A stretch of 64,000 nt of DNA, taken from contig NZ_OX267715.1 in the NCBI RefSeq assembly GCF_946151075.1, forward strand, positions 2,333,881-2,397,880. Reading direction: 5' to 3'. The position numbers were made by a program, and so were the translations under genes. Source of the stretch: Neobacillus sp. Marseille-Q6967. GTDB taxonomy: Bacteria > Bacillota > Bacilli > Bacillales > Cytobacillaceae. The notes below the pieces were generated by a model. It did not search any database, was not told the origin of the DNA, and saw nothing but the letters and a program-made list of their open reading frames with translations. Positions 35,915 through 44,658 of the stretch are shown here, one piece after another. Position 1 is the first letter of the stretch, and each line of letters opens with the position of its first letter.

Positions 35915-37270
35915 CTATTTTACGTTTAATAGATTCGGTAAAAATGTTGTAATGCTTGGAACATACGTAATCAGCAATAAAACAATGATTGATGCAATCA
36001 CAAATGGGATGATGGCTCTTGAAATCTTATTAATTGAAACATTTGCTAAACCACAGGCTACATATAAATTGACCCCAACCGGCGGTGTAAACAAACCAAT
36101 TGCAAGGTTAACAGTCATAAACATACCAAATACAGTCGGGTCTACCCCAAGTGTCAGCATGATTGGGAGCAAAATTGGGATAAAAATATAGTAGGCAGAG
36201 ATGGCATCCATAAACGCACCAGCAATTAGTAAAATAATGTTAACTAAAATGAGAATGATAATTTTATTGGTTGTAAGGCCAAGCAAGGCATCGGAGATTT
36301 GCTGGGCTACTTGCTCGGTTGTGATAACGTAAGCAAAGATGGAAGCCGCACTAACGATAAACATTACAACCGCTGTTTGCACGGATGCATCAATTAATAT
36401 TCTTTTAATATCTTTAAGCTTTAGCTCTTTGTAAATAAATAAACCGACAACTAAGCCATAAAAGACCGCAACAACAGCAGATTCAGTTGGTGTAAAGATC
36501 CCCCCGTAAATACCGCCCAATATAATAAATGGGATCAGTAAGCCCCAAAATGCTTCATAGAAAGCCTTAAACATTTCACCTTTGCTGGCTCTTTCCCTAG
36601 TGGCAGAAACTTCAAAAGCGGCGCCCGAATGTTGCGCTTCAAGTTTTAATTCCATTACATTCCTTTTTCTCACATACATAGCAGCAAGGATAAAGCCAAT
36701 TCCCATCAATAGTCCTGGGATAATACCTGCAATGAATAGTCTCCCGATTGATACACTAATCTGATCTCCAGCAACAACCCCAAAGACAATTAAAGCAATG
36801 CTTGGCGGAATAACAATCCCTGTTGCACCGGAACCTGCTAGTAAAGCTGCTGCCGATTCCTTCTTAAAACCATTTTTAACAAGAGCAGGAATTAAAATCC
36901 CGCCTATTGCAGCAACCGTAGCAGGGCCAGAACCAGAAATTGCCGCAAAGAATAAAGCAGTAATAACGGTTACAAGGATAATTCCATTTTTACGATGACC
37001 AACACAGACATCAGCGAAGTTGATCAGACGCTTTGAAATACCTGCATACTCCATAATGACACCCGCAATGACAAAAAATGGAATAGATAGCAAGGTAAAC
37101 TTAGAGACACTTGTATACATAATGTCGGAGATCAATTCCAAGGATGTCATCCCCATTGTCGAGATGAGAGTGACAATGGATGCTGCTGCCAAAGAGATAG
37201 CAATTGGTACTCTTAAGAATAAGAGAAGCAAAAACATTCCGAATAGAATAACTGTTACCATTTGCATCAT
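35915..37270 (-). CDS. dctM: TRAP transporter large permease DctM
   Basis: 451 residues with about 12 helices, the normal DctM size. GSGPATVAAIGGILIPALVKNGFKKESAAALLAGSGATGIVIPPSIALIVFG is the conserved core, and LFTPPVGVNLYVACG is the second repeat. It provides the sodium-driven elevator domain for solute import. It overlaps dctQ by four bases. Confidence 0.95.
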   Translation of the reverse strand: MMQMVTVILFGMFLLLLFLRVPIAISLAAASIVTLISTMGMTSLELISDIMYTSVSKFTLLSIPFFVIAGVIMEYAGISKRLINFADVCVGHRKNGIILVTVITALFFAAISGSGPATVAAIGGILIPALVKNGFKKESAAALLAGSGATGIVIPPSIALIVFGVVAGDQISVSIGRLFIAGIIPGLLMGIGFILAAMYVRKRNVMELKLEAQHSGAAFEVSATRERASKGEMFKAFYEAFWGLLIPFIILGGIYGGIFTPTESAVVAVFYGLVVGLFIYKELKLKDIKRILIDASVQTAVVMFIVSAASIFAYVITTEQVAQQISDALLGLTTNKIIILILVNIILLIAGAFMDAISAYYIFIPILLPIMLTLGVDPTVFGMFMTVNLAIGLFTPPVGVNLYVACGLANVSINKISRAIIPFVIASIIVLLLITYVPSITTFLPNLLNVK

Positions 37271-37743
37271 TCACTTTCTAATCGTAAATTTGTATACTCT
37301 TTAAATGTAACTTCACATGCACGGACTACACACATAATACAGCCAAGTGGGAATCCTAGTGTAAATACCCATTGCTGCCAGCCCAAAGAAGGTGTCGTTT
37401 GGTTCGTTAACATTTGAAACTGTACCATTTTAACACCGTAATAAGCCATCAGAATGAATACGGTCACCACTACTAACCCTGTAAAAATACAAAGGATTTT
37501 CTTTAGCAGATAGTTCGCTCGATCAAAAAGAAGGGTAAAGCCGAGGTGCGCATGATTTTTCACCCCGACTGAAGCCCCAACAAAGGTTAAGAGAACAAAT
37601 AGGTTAATCGTAATCTCTTCTGTAAAAGCAAAAGAATTCCCTAACAGGTATCTGGATACCACGTTCGCAAAAGCAATAATGCACATAATAGATGAACTTA
37701 AAACTAGCAAGCTATTTTCAAGCATTGAAAGCCATTTTGACAT
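37267..37743 (-). CDS. dctQ: TRAP transporter small permease DctQ
   Basis: 158 residues with four hydrophobic helices, the normal DctQ layout (VVSRYLLGNSFAFTEEITINLFVLLTFVGASVGVKNHAHLGFTLL). It joins DctM in the membrane. Gene order P-Q-M is standard. Confidence 0.93.
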   Translation of the reverse strand: MSKWLSMLENSLLVLSSSIMCIIAFANVVSRYLLGNSFAFTEEITINLFVLLTFVGASVGVKNHAHLGFTLLFDRANYLLKKILCIFTGLVVVTVFILMAYYGVKMVQFQMLTNQTTPSLGWQQWVFTLGFPLGCIMCVVRACEVTFKEYTNLRLESE

Positions 37744-37765
37744 GAATATTACACCTACTCACGAA

Positions 37766-38779
37766 TTAGTTTTGAAAGGCATTCAACAAATCTTCGCCCC
37801 ATACGTCTTTATATTTGTCGTAGATTGGCTGGGAAGCCTCTTTAAATTGGGAAAGTTCTTCATCCGTTGGATAATATATCTTCATTCCAGCCTCTTCCAA
37901 TCCCTTAATTTGTTCTTCCTCCAGCTTTCTTGCCTGTTCAATCTGGAATTTGTTTGCATTCTCTGCAGCTGTTTGAATGATTTTCTTGTCACCGTCACTT
38001 AATGAATCAAACTTTTTCTTATTCATCCCTAAAATAAGTGGATCGTAGGAGTAATTCCACATAGTCATATGTCCTTGAACTTCATTCAATTTAGATGAGG
38101 AAATAACATCGATTGGGTTTTCTTGTCCATCAATTGTTCCTTGCTGTAAGGCAGTAAAAACTTCAGAGAACGTCATCGTTGTTGGATCTGCACCAAGTTC
38201 TGTCCATAAATCTGTGTACATTTTTATCCCTGGAATACGGATCTTAAGTCCCTCAATATCCTCTGGAGATTTGATTGCTACTTTACTATTTGTTACTTGA
38301 CGGAATCCGTTTTGTCCAAACCCTAAAGGTTCTACCCCGATTTCACGGAGAATTTTTTTGATTCCTTCCCCAGCTTCACCGTTTAATTTTTCATCCACCG
38401 CATCTAAATCACTAAAAAGAAATGGTGCACTAAGTACGCCTAGGCGCTCGTTCAAGATAGAATAAATGATCGTAGAATTATACGTGAAATCAATGGTACC
38501 TTTTGCAAGCCCTTCGACAGCTTTACCTGAGTCACCGCCTGATAATTGTTCATTCGGATACACTTTAATTTTGATTCGACCATCCGTTTCTTGTTCTACT
38601 TCTTTAGCAAATTGTTCAGCAGCCTTATACCAGGTAGAAGTGTTTCCAACGGTCACGGACATTTTCAGGTTCATTTTCTTTTCCCCAGCTTCTCCGCCAG
38701 TGCTGCTGCTGCACCCCGCAATAGCCAATGATAAGATAACGCTTACAACTAATAAAAGCCAAGTTTTACTTTTTCTCAC
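37766..38779 (-). CDS. dctP: TRAP transporter substrate-binding lipoprotein DctP
   Basis: About 337 residues from the GTG at 38779, placed 7 nt after GAGGGGGT; the open frame extends nine codons further without an SD. Signal peptide and lipobox (LAIAGC) anchor it to the outer face of the membrane. GQNGFRQVTNSKVAIKSPEDIEGLKIRIPGIKMYTDLWTELGADPTTMTFSEVFTALQQGTIDGQENP is the DctP hallmark; the arginine in KIRIP normally binds the substrate carboxylate. The ligand is therefore a carboxylic acid, otherwise unknown. Confidence 0.94.
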   Translation of the reverse strand: MRKSKTWLLLVVSVILSLAIAGCSSSTGGEAGEKKMNLKMSVTVGNTSTWYKAAEQFAKEVEQETDGRIKIKVYPNEQLSGGDSGKAVEGLAKGTIDFTYNSTIIYSILNERLGVLSAPFLFSDLDAVDEKLNGEAGEGIKKILREIGVEPLGFGQNGFRQVTNSKVAIKSPEDIEGLKIRIPGIKMYTDLWTELGADPTTMTFSEVFTALQQGTIDGQENPIDVISSSKLNEVQGHMTMWNYSYDPLILGMNKKKFDSLSDGDKKIIQTAAENANKFQIEQARKLEEEQIKGLEEAGMKIYYPTDEELSQFKEASQPIYDKYKDVWGEDLLNAFQN

Positions 38780-38792
38780 TTTAAATACCCCC

Positions 38793-39551
38793 TCATTTTT
38801 GTTCAACGTATCCTAGTAATCTTGAAATTTTTTTTGCGATTTCAGTCGCTTCACCTACAATTGAATATACTTTTTCTAAGGTAAAACGATAGGAAACCCC
38901 TGCAATACTTAATGCCGCCACCATTTTATTGGAGTAATCATAAATGGGAAAGGCCACTCCCCGCAGATATTCTTCCCATTCTTCATGGTCAATGGCAAAA
39001 CCCTGTTCTCTTATTTTCTTGATTTCGGTCTTCATTTGGTTTATGCTCGTAATCGTATTTTTTGTGATGGCAGTCAGCGGCTGCCTTGTGAAGTATGCTT
39101 CTAATTCATCTTCCTCTAAATGCGCCAAGTATAGTTTACCACTGGCTACACAATATAATGGCGCAGCTTTTCCTGACTCCACAACAATTCTAAGTGCTGA
39201 AGGACTTTCGATCTTATCTAAGTAGTACACTTTATCCTTTTCAAAAGACGAGATTACAGCACTTTCATTCGCTTTATACGCAAGGTTGATTAAAAATGGT
39301 TTGGCGATTTCAAGCAGGTTATACTGTTCAATCCCCTTTTTTCCCAACGAATGAAGCTTTTGCGTGAGTTGATAACGATCGTATTGATTTTTAAAGATGT
39401 ATCCTTGCTTTTCTAAGGTTGTAACAAATCGATGAATCGTGGCCTTATTACTGTTCATGACGTCAATAATTTCAAAAAATGTTTTTGGTTTATCGGCGAT
39501 TGCTTCGAGAATCCTTAGTGCTTTTTCTACTGTTTTAATGTTTTGCTCAAT
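38793..39551 (-). CDS. IclR-family regulator, probably started at ATT
   Basis: Winged HTH (IKTVEKALRILEAIADKPKTFFEIIDVMNSNKATIHRFVTTLEKQGY) plus IclR effector domain, 252 residues from the proposed start. The only upstream in-frame ATG (39605) lies inside the TATAAT of the promoter and so is not in the mRNA. A strong SD (AAAGGAGG, 39559-39566) is followed 7 nt later by ATT-GAG-CAA, which matches where IclR proteins begin. The next ATG would remove half of the HTH. It is the first gene of the TRAP/thiolase operon, 13 bp before dctP, and probably senses the imported acid or its CoA ester. Confidence 0.88.
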   Translation of the reverse strand: MEQNIKTVEKALRILEAIADKPKTFFEIIDVMNSNKATIHRFVTTLEKQGYIFKNQYDRYQLTQKLHSLGKKGIEQYNLLEIAKPFLINLAYKANESAVISSFEKDKVYYLDKIESPSALRIVVESGKAAPLYCVASGKLYLAHLEEDELEAYFTRQPLTAITKNTITSINQMKTEIKKIREQGFAIDHEEWEEYLRGVAFPIYDYSNKMVAALSIAGVSYRFTLEKVYSIVGEATEIAKKISRLLGYVEQK

Positions 39552-39567
39552 AATAATTCCTCCTTTA

Positions 39568-39594
39568 GTTTCGAATAGTGAAACTTCAGTTTCA
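39568..39594 (-). promoter_or_regulatory. Probable IclR operator
   Basis: TGAAACTTCAGTTTCA (39579-39594) is a 6-bp inverted repeat with a 4-bp centre, like the KdgR boxes of the IclR family. A second pair GTTTC...GAAAC (39568-39584) shares one arm. It begins just downstream of the predicted transcription start, suited for autorepression. Confidence 0.7.
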
Positions 39595-39603
39595 TTTTTT
39601 ACC

Positions 39604-39631
39604 ATTATAGTTGAGATTTTTTAATAGTCAA
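39604..39631 (-). promoter_or_regulatory. SigA promoter of the IclR/TRAP operon
   Basis: TTGACT (39631-39626), a 16-bp spacer and a perfect TATAAT (39609-39604). The predicted start is near 39597. Confidence 0.8.
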
Positions 39632-39979
39632 TATATTTATAAAATTTAAAATATTAGATTTGAAGTTAATTCTCTTAGAATAACAATTACCTATTAATCT
39701 TCTAATTCAATTCCCTCCATTCTGATAGTTTGTAAGAGTTTCTGACATAAAAATAGGATATTTTCCGCTAGGTAGTATTATTTTTCTATTAAAATGTTTT
39801 TATTTACTGACTTTTTCTATGACTAAACAATCATTTTGTATATATTTCTCGTTATTTTATTTTTTTAATATATTAAAGTTATAACTAACTAATGACCTGG
39901 ATAAAATGAAAAACCCCTTCCGTTCTTATATACGAAAGAGGATGAGTACGTATCGTTCGACATAAACTTTTCTATTTAT
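39606..39979. other. AT-rich intergenic region upstream of the IclR operon
   Basis: 374 bp. It holds the operon promoter at one end and the metallopeptidase terminator (39909-39941) at the other. The middle is very AT-rich with nothing else I can assign. Confidence 0.55.
39909..39941 (-). terminator. Terminator of the metallopeptidase gene
   Basis: CCTCTTTCG and CGGAAGGGG pair with two G-U pairs, then TTTTT on the minus strand. Confidence 0.7.
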
Positions 39980-40816
39980 TTAAAGGTTTGCTGCTCTAAA
40001 GGTATCTCCGCCTTCAATGGTGCCGTTTTCGAATCCTTTATAGAACCATCGCTCCCTTTGCTCGGAAGTTCCATGTGTAAAACTTTCAGGAACGACGTAG
40101 CCCTGTGCTTTTTTCTGGATATTATCATCTCCGACCGCATTGGCTGCAGTAAGTGCCTCTTCAAGATCACCTTCCTCAAGATATCCCTTCCCTTGTGCGT
40201 GGTGAGCCCAAACACCTGCCAAATAGTCAGCCTGCAATTCAAATCGAACTGAGTACTCATTGGTTCCCTTTATATCTGATGAAGCCTGTTCTCCGGTATT
40301 CAAGAGGGTCTGAACATGGTGTCCGACTTCATGGGCTAATACATATGCCATCGCAAAGTCACCAGGAGCCTGAAAACGTTGTTTCAGTTCCTCATAAAAG
40401 CTTAAATCAATATACAGCTTGTGGTCACCCGGACAATAGAACGGTCCCACAGATGAACTTGCCGATCCACAAGCAGACTGAACGCTGTCTCTGAACAAAA
40501 CGAGTTTGGGTTCTTCATATTTCAGCCCTTTTTTCTCGAATTCAACTGACCATACTTCCTCTGTATCAGCAAGGACTACCGAAACAAAGTCCGCAAGTTC
40601 CTGCTCCTGGGTTGATCCATTCATGGGAGGGGCAGGATTCGAACCATTCGTCGTTGGTGTGTTACCCATTAGATCTCCCGGGTTACCTCCTAGCAGTGTA
40701 AAGAGAAGAACGACAATGATACTGCCGATTCCGCCTCCTATTACTGTTTTTCCACCCATGCCCATTCCTCTTCGGTCTTCAACGTTTGCGCTTTTTCGTC
40801 TTCCTTTCCATATCAT
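39980..40816 (-). CDS. Membrane-anchored neutral zinc metallopeptidase (YpfJ/KPN_02809 family)
   Basis: 278 residues. One membrane segment (about 25-44) after a basic, glycine-rich N-terminus, then the peptidase domain with zinc motif HEVGH at 162-166. CPGDHKLYIDLSFYEEL and the downstream ELQADYLAGVWAHH, which brings the third zinc ligand, are family hallmarks. Substrate unknown. Monocistronic. Confidence 0.92.
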   Translation of the reverse strand: MIWKGRRKSANVEDRRGMGMGGKTVIGGGIGSIIVVLLFTLLGGNPGDLMGNTPTTNGSNPAPPMNGSTQEQELADFVSVVLADTEEVWSVEFEKKGLKYEEPKLVLFRDSVQSACGSASSSVGPFYCPGDHKLYIDLSFYEELKQRFQAPGDFAMAYVLAHEVGHHVQTLLNTGEQASSDIKGTNEYSVRFELQADYLAGVWAHHAQGKGYLEEGDLEEALTAANAVGDDNIQKKAQGYVVPESFTHGTSEQRERWFYKGFENGTIEGGDTFRAANL

Positions 40817-40877
40817 CTTTCTGCCCCCTCTAAGTAGTAATAAGATTATTTATCCTAATGGTACCCAATTTAAAGAC

Positions 40878-40909
40878 AAAAAAACGTCACCACTGATGGC
40901 GACGTTTTT
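40878..40909 (-). terminator. Terminator downstream of the small-peptide gene
   Basis: AAAAACGTC and GACGTTTTT with an inner CC/GG form a good stem with A and T tracts on both sides. On the minus strand it follows the 28-residue ORF by about 50 bp. Confidence 0.8.
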
Positions 40910-40959
40910 ACTCATGATTACGTATTTAAACCATTTTAACCCCTGATCTTAAAAAGGAG

Positions 40960-41046
40960 TTATCCGATTAATTGAACCTTTTGCTTAAGAAGCCTTAATT
41001 TCTGATTCTTTGTTAACCTTCTCCAGACCCTTACTTTAAATACCAT
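40960..41046 (-). CDS. Candidate 28-residue basic peptide
   Basis: A short frame starting MVFKVRVWRRLTKNQKL and ending KVQLIG with TAA. The SD is excellent (AAGGAGGG, 6-7 nt before ATG). The mRNA can fold CTCCTT-TAG-AAGGAG, hiding that SD. The peptide has about ten Lys/Arg and no acidic residues, so it may be an amphipathic membrane- or RNA-binding peptide. A terminator-like hairpin lies about 60 bp upstream and a terminator follows. It is too short to judge by codon use, so it remains a candidate. Confidence 0.5.
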   Translation of the reverse strand: MVFKVRVWRRLTKNQKLRLLKQKVQLIG

Positions 41047-41100
41047 ATAAAGCCCTCCTTCTAAAGGAGCTTCGACTGGAGCCCCTGCCAAAAATTTATA

Positions 41101-41126
41101 AAAAAACGGTGTATCACTGATACCGT
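41101..41126 (-). terminator. Terminator-like hairpin upstream of the small peptide
   Basis: On the minus strand ACGGTATC pairs with GATA-CA-CCGT (two-base bulge), followed by TTTTTT. With no gene upstream on this strand, it may be a leader attenuator. Confidence 0.6.
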
Positions 41127-41566
41127 AGATTACTCTCGGAAGCCTTCATACATGTTTGTTTAATCTTCTCTTATTTTTTTACCATTCGGTATATTTCGAT
41201 TTTTTTAGTGGTTGTGTTTTTAATTTTAACAAACATAATAAATTTAGAAAACATTAAAAAAACGACTATTTATTACTTGAAATTACAAAAATCGCTTTTC
41301 ATTTTATAAACTAGTTTAAATTATAAAATAAAAAACTAAAACCTTCTCCTTTACTGTCGAAATTTGAATCAAAAAAATTTGCACAATTATGTCAGTTTTA
41401 TAAAAAAAGAGAATTAAATATTTTATATTTTCCGACAATTTAATTTTATTATATCATTTGATATTTTTTTAAAAAATTATAACCGTTTCACTAGAATGGC
41501 AAACGATATTAAAAGAAGAACCAATGGTTATCATAAAAGTAGATGAAAAAGCCTCGGAGGTATCAC

Positions 41567-42142
41567 ATGTCAAACTTTGTTCCTATACCATGGCCAGAAG
41601 AACCAATTCCAAACTGCGTAGAAGACTGCCGTGAATGCGGCCTTTATCAACACGGAACAAGAATGATCTGGGGAGAAGGTAACCCAGATGCTCCCATTAT
41701 GATTATCCTTGATAACCCTGGTGCTCGGGAAGACTGTGATGGTTCCCCGTTTGTCTGCGGAACAAGACAAACCTTACAACAGGCAGCTTTTGAGGTTGGT
41801 TTGAAGGTTAATGATTTATATATTACCTATATTTTGAAAAGAAGGCCAACCCGTGCCTACGATAAGGAAACGGTAAGAAATATTTGTATCTCGCATCTCG
41901 ACTACCAACTTAAAGAGAGAGAACCGAAAATACTATTTTGCCTTGGAAACGTAGCTGTTCAATCGTTCTTTCAAAATTCAGATGCTGAGGTTAAGTCATT
42001 ACGTGGGAACATACACGAGGTTAGAGGATATCAAACCTTAGTTGCCTACCATCCATTAGCGGTTAGGCGCCGGCCAAACCTATGGTCTCTCTTTATGAAT
42101 GACTGGAAAGATCTAGCTGACCTTTATCGCAGCAAACATTAA
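41567..42142 (+). CDS. Uracil-DNA glycosylase superfamily protein (family 4-like)
   Basis: 191 residues from the ATG at 41567 (SD CGGAGG, 6-nt spacing); the open frame begins eight codons earlier without an SD. The N-terminal cysteines (CVEDCRECGLY), a further Cys in FCLGN and the motif WGEGNPDAPIMIILDNPGAREDCDGSPFVCGTR match the Fe-S-bearing family 4 layout. The second active-site motif is HPLAVRRRPN. The first motif departs from the usual GEAPGxxED form (LDNPGARED), so activity on uracil is likely but not certain. Confidence 0.8.
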   Translation: MSNFVPIPWPEEPIPNCVEDCRECGLYQHGTRMIWGEGNPDAPIMIILDNPGAREDCDGSPFVCGTRQTLQQAAFEVGLKVNDLYITYILKRRPTRAYDKETVRNICISHLDYQLKEREPKILFCLGNVAVQSFFQNSDAEVKSLRGNIHEVRGYQTLVAYHPLAVRRRPNLWSLFMNDWKDLADLYRSKH

Positions 42143-42172
42143 GATTAGGAATAAATTCGATTTATGTTAACA

Positions 42173-42203
42173 AAAAAAGCACCTCTATTAACAGAGGTAC
42201 TTT
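42173..42203. terminator. Terminator between UDG-like and aldolase genes
   Basis: AAAG-C-ACCTCT and AGAGGT-A-CTTT around ATTAAC, with an A tract before and T-rich sequence after; it serves both convergent genes. Confidence 0.75.
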
Positions 42204-42216
42204 AAATAATCCAATA

Positions 42217-43185
42217 CTATTTGGACGCTGGAGCAAGAGTAACTTCAGGTGATGTTACCTTGTCATAAAAATCAACGAATCTATCACGGTCAGCGCTATC
42301 ACGGTATGCCATAGCAACGCGTGGATGTTCATTTAGTACTCCTGAAATCATGTACGGAATGATATAGCCCCACTCCCACTTCTGACGCATTTCCAACATA
42401 TGTTTCTCAATGATGCCAAGAACCGGTTTAATTTCATAGCTAGATTTTTGGATGTAACTAACAAGCAGTTCAGTATTACAGTTACCTGCCGCACGACCCA
42501 TGCCATATACAGAAGAATCAAGAAACGTCACGCCAGTTCTCATCGCAGTTAATGTATTAGCAAAGGCTAACTGCATATTGTTATGGGTATGGATCCCAAG
42601 TTGTTTGTTCGGAATCATTGCCTTGAACTTTTTCACTTGATGTTCAATATCCATAGGGTCTAAACTGCCAAAGGAATCCACAATGTATACAACATCTACA
42701 GGACTTTCCTTCACTAATTCAAACGCTTTAATCAGTTGCTGTTCCGGTACACTTGATAAAGCCATAATGTTAAGGGAAGTCTCATAGCCCAAATCATGAA
42801 ACATTTGTACAAGCTCTAGACCTTTATCTACTTCACGGATATAGCAGGCCACACGAATCATATCTAATACACTTTGCTCGCGTGGTAAAATGTCATTTGG
42901 ATCTACACGCCCGATATCAACTAGGGCCGATAGCTTCGTAAACTTTTTCACTGGGATAATTTCTTTTAGAAAGTTATCGTCAAGAAATCTCCATGGATTG
43001 GGTTCTGTTGCATTAAGAAGCTTTGGCGAATTCTTATAGCCGATTTCCATATATTCAACACCGGCGGCACTAAGTCCATTATATAAGTCTTGAACAAATT
43101 CGACGCTGAAATCCCAATTGTTTACTAAGCCTCCGTCACGAATGGTACAGTCTAATATTTTACTTCGTTGTTCCATGATAGTCAT
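42217..43185 (-). CDS. HMGL-like aldolase (DmpG-type TIM barrel)
   Basis: 322 residues. ILDCTIRDGGLVNNWDF at about 10-26 is the metal-binding DxTxRDG motif, GIHTHNNMQLAFANTL brings the HxH metal ligands, and GMGRAAGNCNTELL is the conserved C-terminal barrel loop. The family cleaves or forms C-C bonds next to carbonyls (HMG-CoA lyase, isopropylmalate synthase, 4-hydroxy-2-oxovalerate aldolase). No partner dehydrogenase is near, so substrate unknown. An ATG at 43176 is better spaced from the GGGGG SD and may be the real start. Confidence 0.85.
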   Translation of the reverse strand: MTIMEQRSKILDCTIRDGGLVNNWDFSVEFVQDLYNGLSAAGVEYMEIGYKNSPKLLNATEPNPWRFLDDNFLKEIIPVKKFTKLSALVDIGRVDPNDILPREQSVLDMIRVACYIREVDKGLELVQMFHDLGYETSLNIMALSSVPEQQLIKAFELVKESPVDVVYIVDSFGSLDPMDIEHQVKKFKAMIPNKQLGIHTHNNMQLAFANTLTAMRTGVTFLDSSVYGMGRAAGNCNTELLVSYIQKSSYEIKPVLGIIEKHMLEMRQKWEWGYIIPYMISGVLNEHPRVAMAYRDSADRDRFVDFYDKVTSPEVTLAPASK

Positions 43186-43387
43186 TTCCCCCTGTATGCT
43201 GCTTTTATTATTATGATTTTGTTACTTTTATACTTTTATGTACTAAAAATTTCTTATTGTGGTTATAACATGGTTTGTTCTAATGAGTCAATCTATTTTT
43301 CTAAAATTCGATTAATTGTTATTTTATTAGGATGTGAAAGGATGTAAAAAATTTTTTAAAAATAAAGGCTGTGTTAAATAAAATAAA

Positions 43388-43432
43388 AAAGAGTCATTTT
43401 ACATTCTTTTAGAAAGGAAAATGACTCTTTTA
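43388..43432. terminator. Terminator of the NlpC/P60 gene
   Basis: A 14-bp perfect stem (AAAAGAGTCATTTT / AAAATGACTCTTTT) lies directly after the NlpC/P60 stop codon. Confidence 0.85.
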
Positions 43433-43440
43433 AAAGTGTT

Positions 43441-44658
43441 TTATTCAATAATCCTGACAACTCGACCGTTAAAAGTGCTCGCCCAATATCCGCTAGACAT
43501 ATTTGCAATCGCAACTCCAGTGGAACTTTGAGAACCAATGAATTTGCCGCCGCCTAAATAAATTCCAACATGACCATCGGTTTTATAGGTATTAAAGAAT
43601 ACTAAATCGCCAGGGCGCATTTCACTTGTTGAAACTCTACGACCTGAATTCTTCAATGAATCTGTACTAGCCCCAACACTTATGCCAGCTTGGGCAAAGG
43701 CCCAATGAACAAATCCAGAACAATCGAATCTTCCATTCGCTACATCGTAAGCAGTTCTACCTCCACCAAAAACATAAACGGAGTTTCCGATGTATCTATT
43801 CCCAACTGTAGTGACGATACTAATTTTTCCGCTCGCTCCTTGAACTGGTGCAGCTGGAACGTAACTTGGTAAACTGCTTGATTTTTTTGGACTGCTGGTA
43901 CTTCCAGCAGTTGTGGTTTGTTGTGGTGCTTGATTTGCAGCCATTTGTGCTTCTTGCGATGCAAGACTACGATCTTTTTGCTGGAGGTCTGCTTTAGCAG
44001 CAAGACTAGCTTGTTCTTTCTGCTTAAGCTCTTCTCTCAGGGTCTGGTTTTGTTGCTGCTGTTCAATAATTTGAGCACGCATTCCATCTAGCTCTGTTTT
44101 CATATTCGTTAATTCTACTAGTTTTGTTTGTATAGAAGCCTGCTTTTCTTCCACTTCTCTCTTATCAGCCTCATACTCTTCCAAGAGACCTTTATCCGCA
44201 TTCATAATGGTAACAACTGCTCCAATACGGTCAACAAAATCACTAAAACTTTGTGAACCAAGTACTACATCAAGATAACGGACCTCTCCACCAGTTACTT
44301 GGTAGGAACGAGCTCTTTCTTTTAAAACCTCATTTCGCTTTACAATTGCTTCTTGTAAACTAGCAACCTCTTGTTCCAGCTTTTGAATCTCAAGGTTTGC
44401 TGTAACGATATCGTTCTCAGTTTTAACAATCATATTTTGATTATCAATAATAGCTTGTTCAGCACGCTTTAATTGTTCATTTAGTTTTGAAAGTTCATCT
44501 TGAACTGAAGAAATTTCTTGGTTTACCTGATTAATATTGGCTTGAATACTAGAACGCTGTGATTGAATTGATTCTGCATTAGCGGTTGGAAGCGCAAAAA
44601 CACTTCCCAGTCCAAGCATCAATGTAGTGTTTAGTACTAATAGGGGCTTTTTCATCAT
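43441..44658 (-). CDS. Secreted NlpC/P60 peptidoglycan endopeptidase (CwlO-like)
   Basis: 405 residues. Signal peptide 1-28 (ends TANA-ES), a long coiled coil (about 30-235) rich in Gln/Glu/Leu heptads, a Ser/Thr/Pro linker, and an NlpC/P60 domain (about 280-405). The catalytic C313 is in RFDCSGF and H363 in DGHVGIYLG. It cleaves D-gamma-glutamyl-diaminopimelate bonds in the wall. In CwlO the coiled coil is contacted by FtsEX, which controls activity; that is likely here. Monocistronic, with a long AT-rich upstream region. Confidence 0.93.
   Translation of the reverse strand: MMKKPLLVLNTTLMLGLGSVFALPTANAESIQSQRSSIQANINQVNQEISSVQDELSKLNEQLKRAEQAIIDNQNMIVKTENDIVTANLEIQKLEQEVASLQEAIVKRNEVLKERARSYQVTGGEVRYLDVVLGSQSFSDFVDRIGAVVTIMNADKGLLEEYEADKREVEEKQASIQTKLVELTNMKTELDGMRAQIIEQQQQNQTLREELKQKEQASLAAKADLQQKDRSLASQEAQMAANQAPQQTTTAGSTSSPKKSSSLPSYVPAAPVQGASGKISIVTTVGNRYIGNSVYVFGGGRTAYDVANGRFDCSGFVHWAFAQAGISVGASTDSLKNSGRRVSTSEMRPGDLVFFNTYKTDGHVGIYLGGGKFIGSQSSTGVAIANMSSGYWASTFNGRVVRIIE

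Larger units (their letters stand above)
40817..41566. other. 750-bp intergenic region
   Basis: Between the metallopeptidase gene and the UDG-like gene. It holds the two hairpins and the 28-residue ORF described here. The part from 41150 to 41540 is extremely AT-rich, and I see no further gene or clear promoter in it. Confidence 0.55.
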
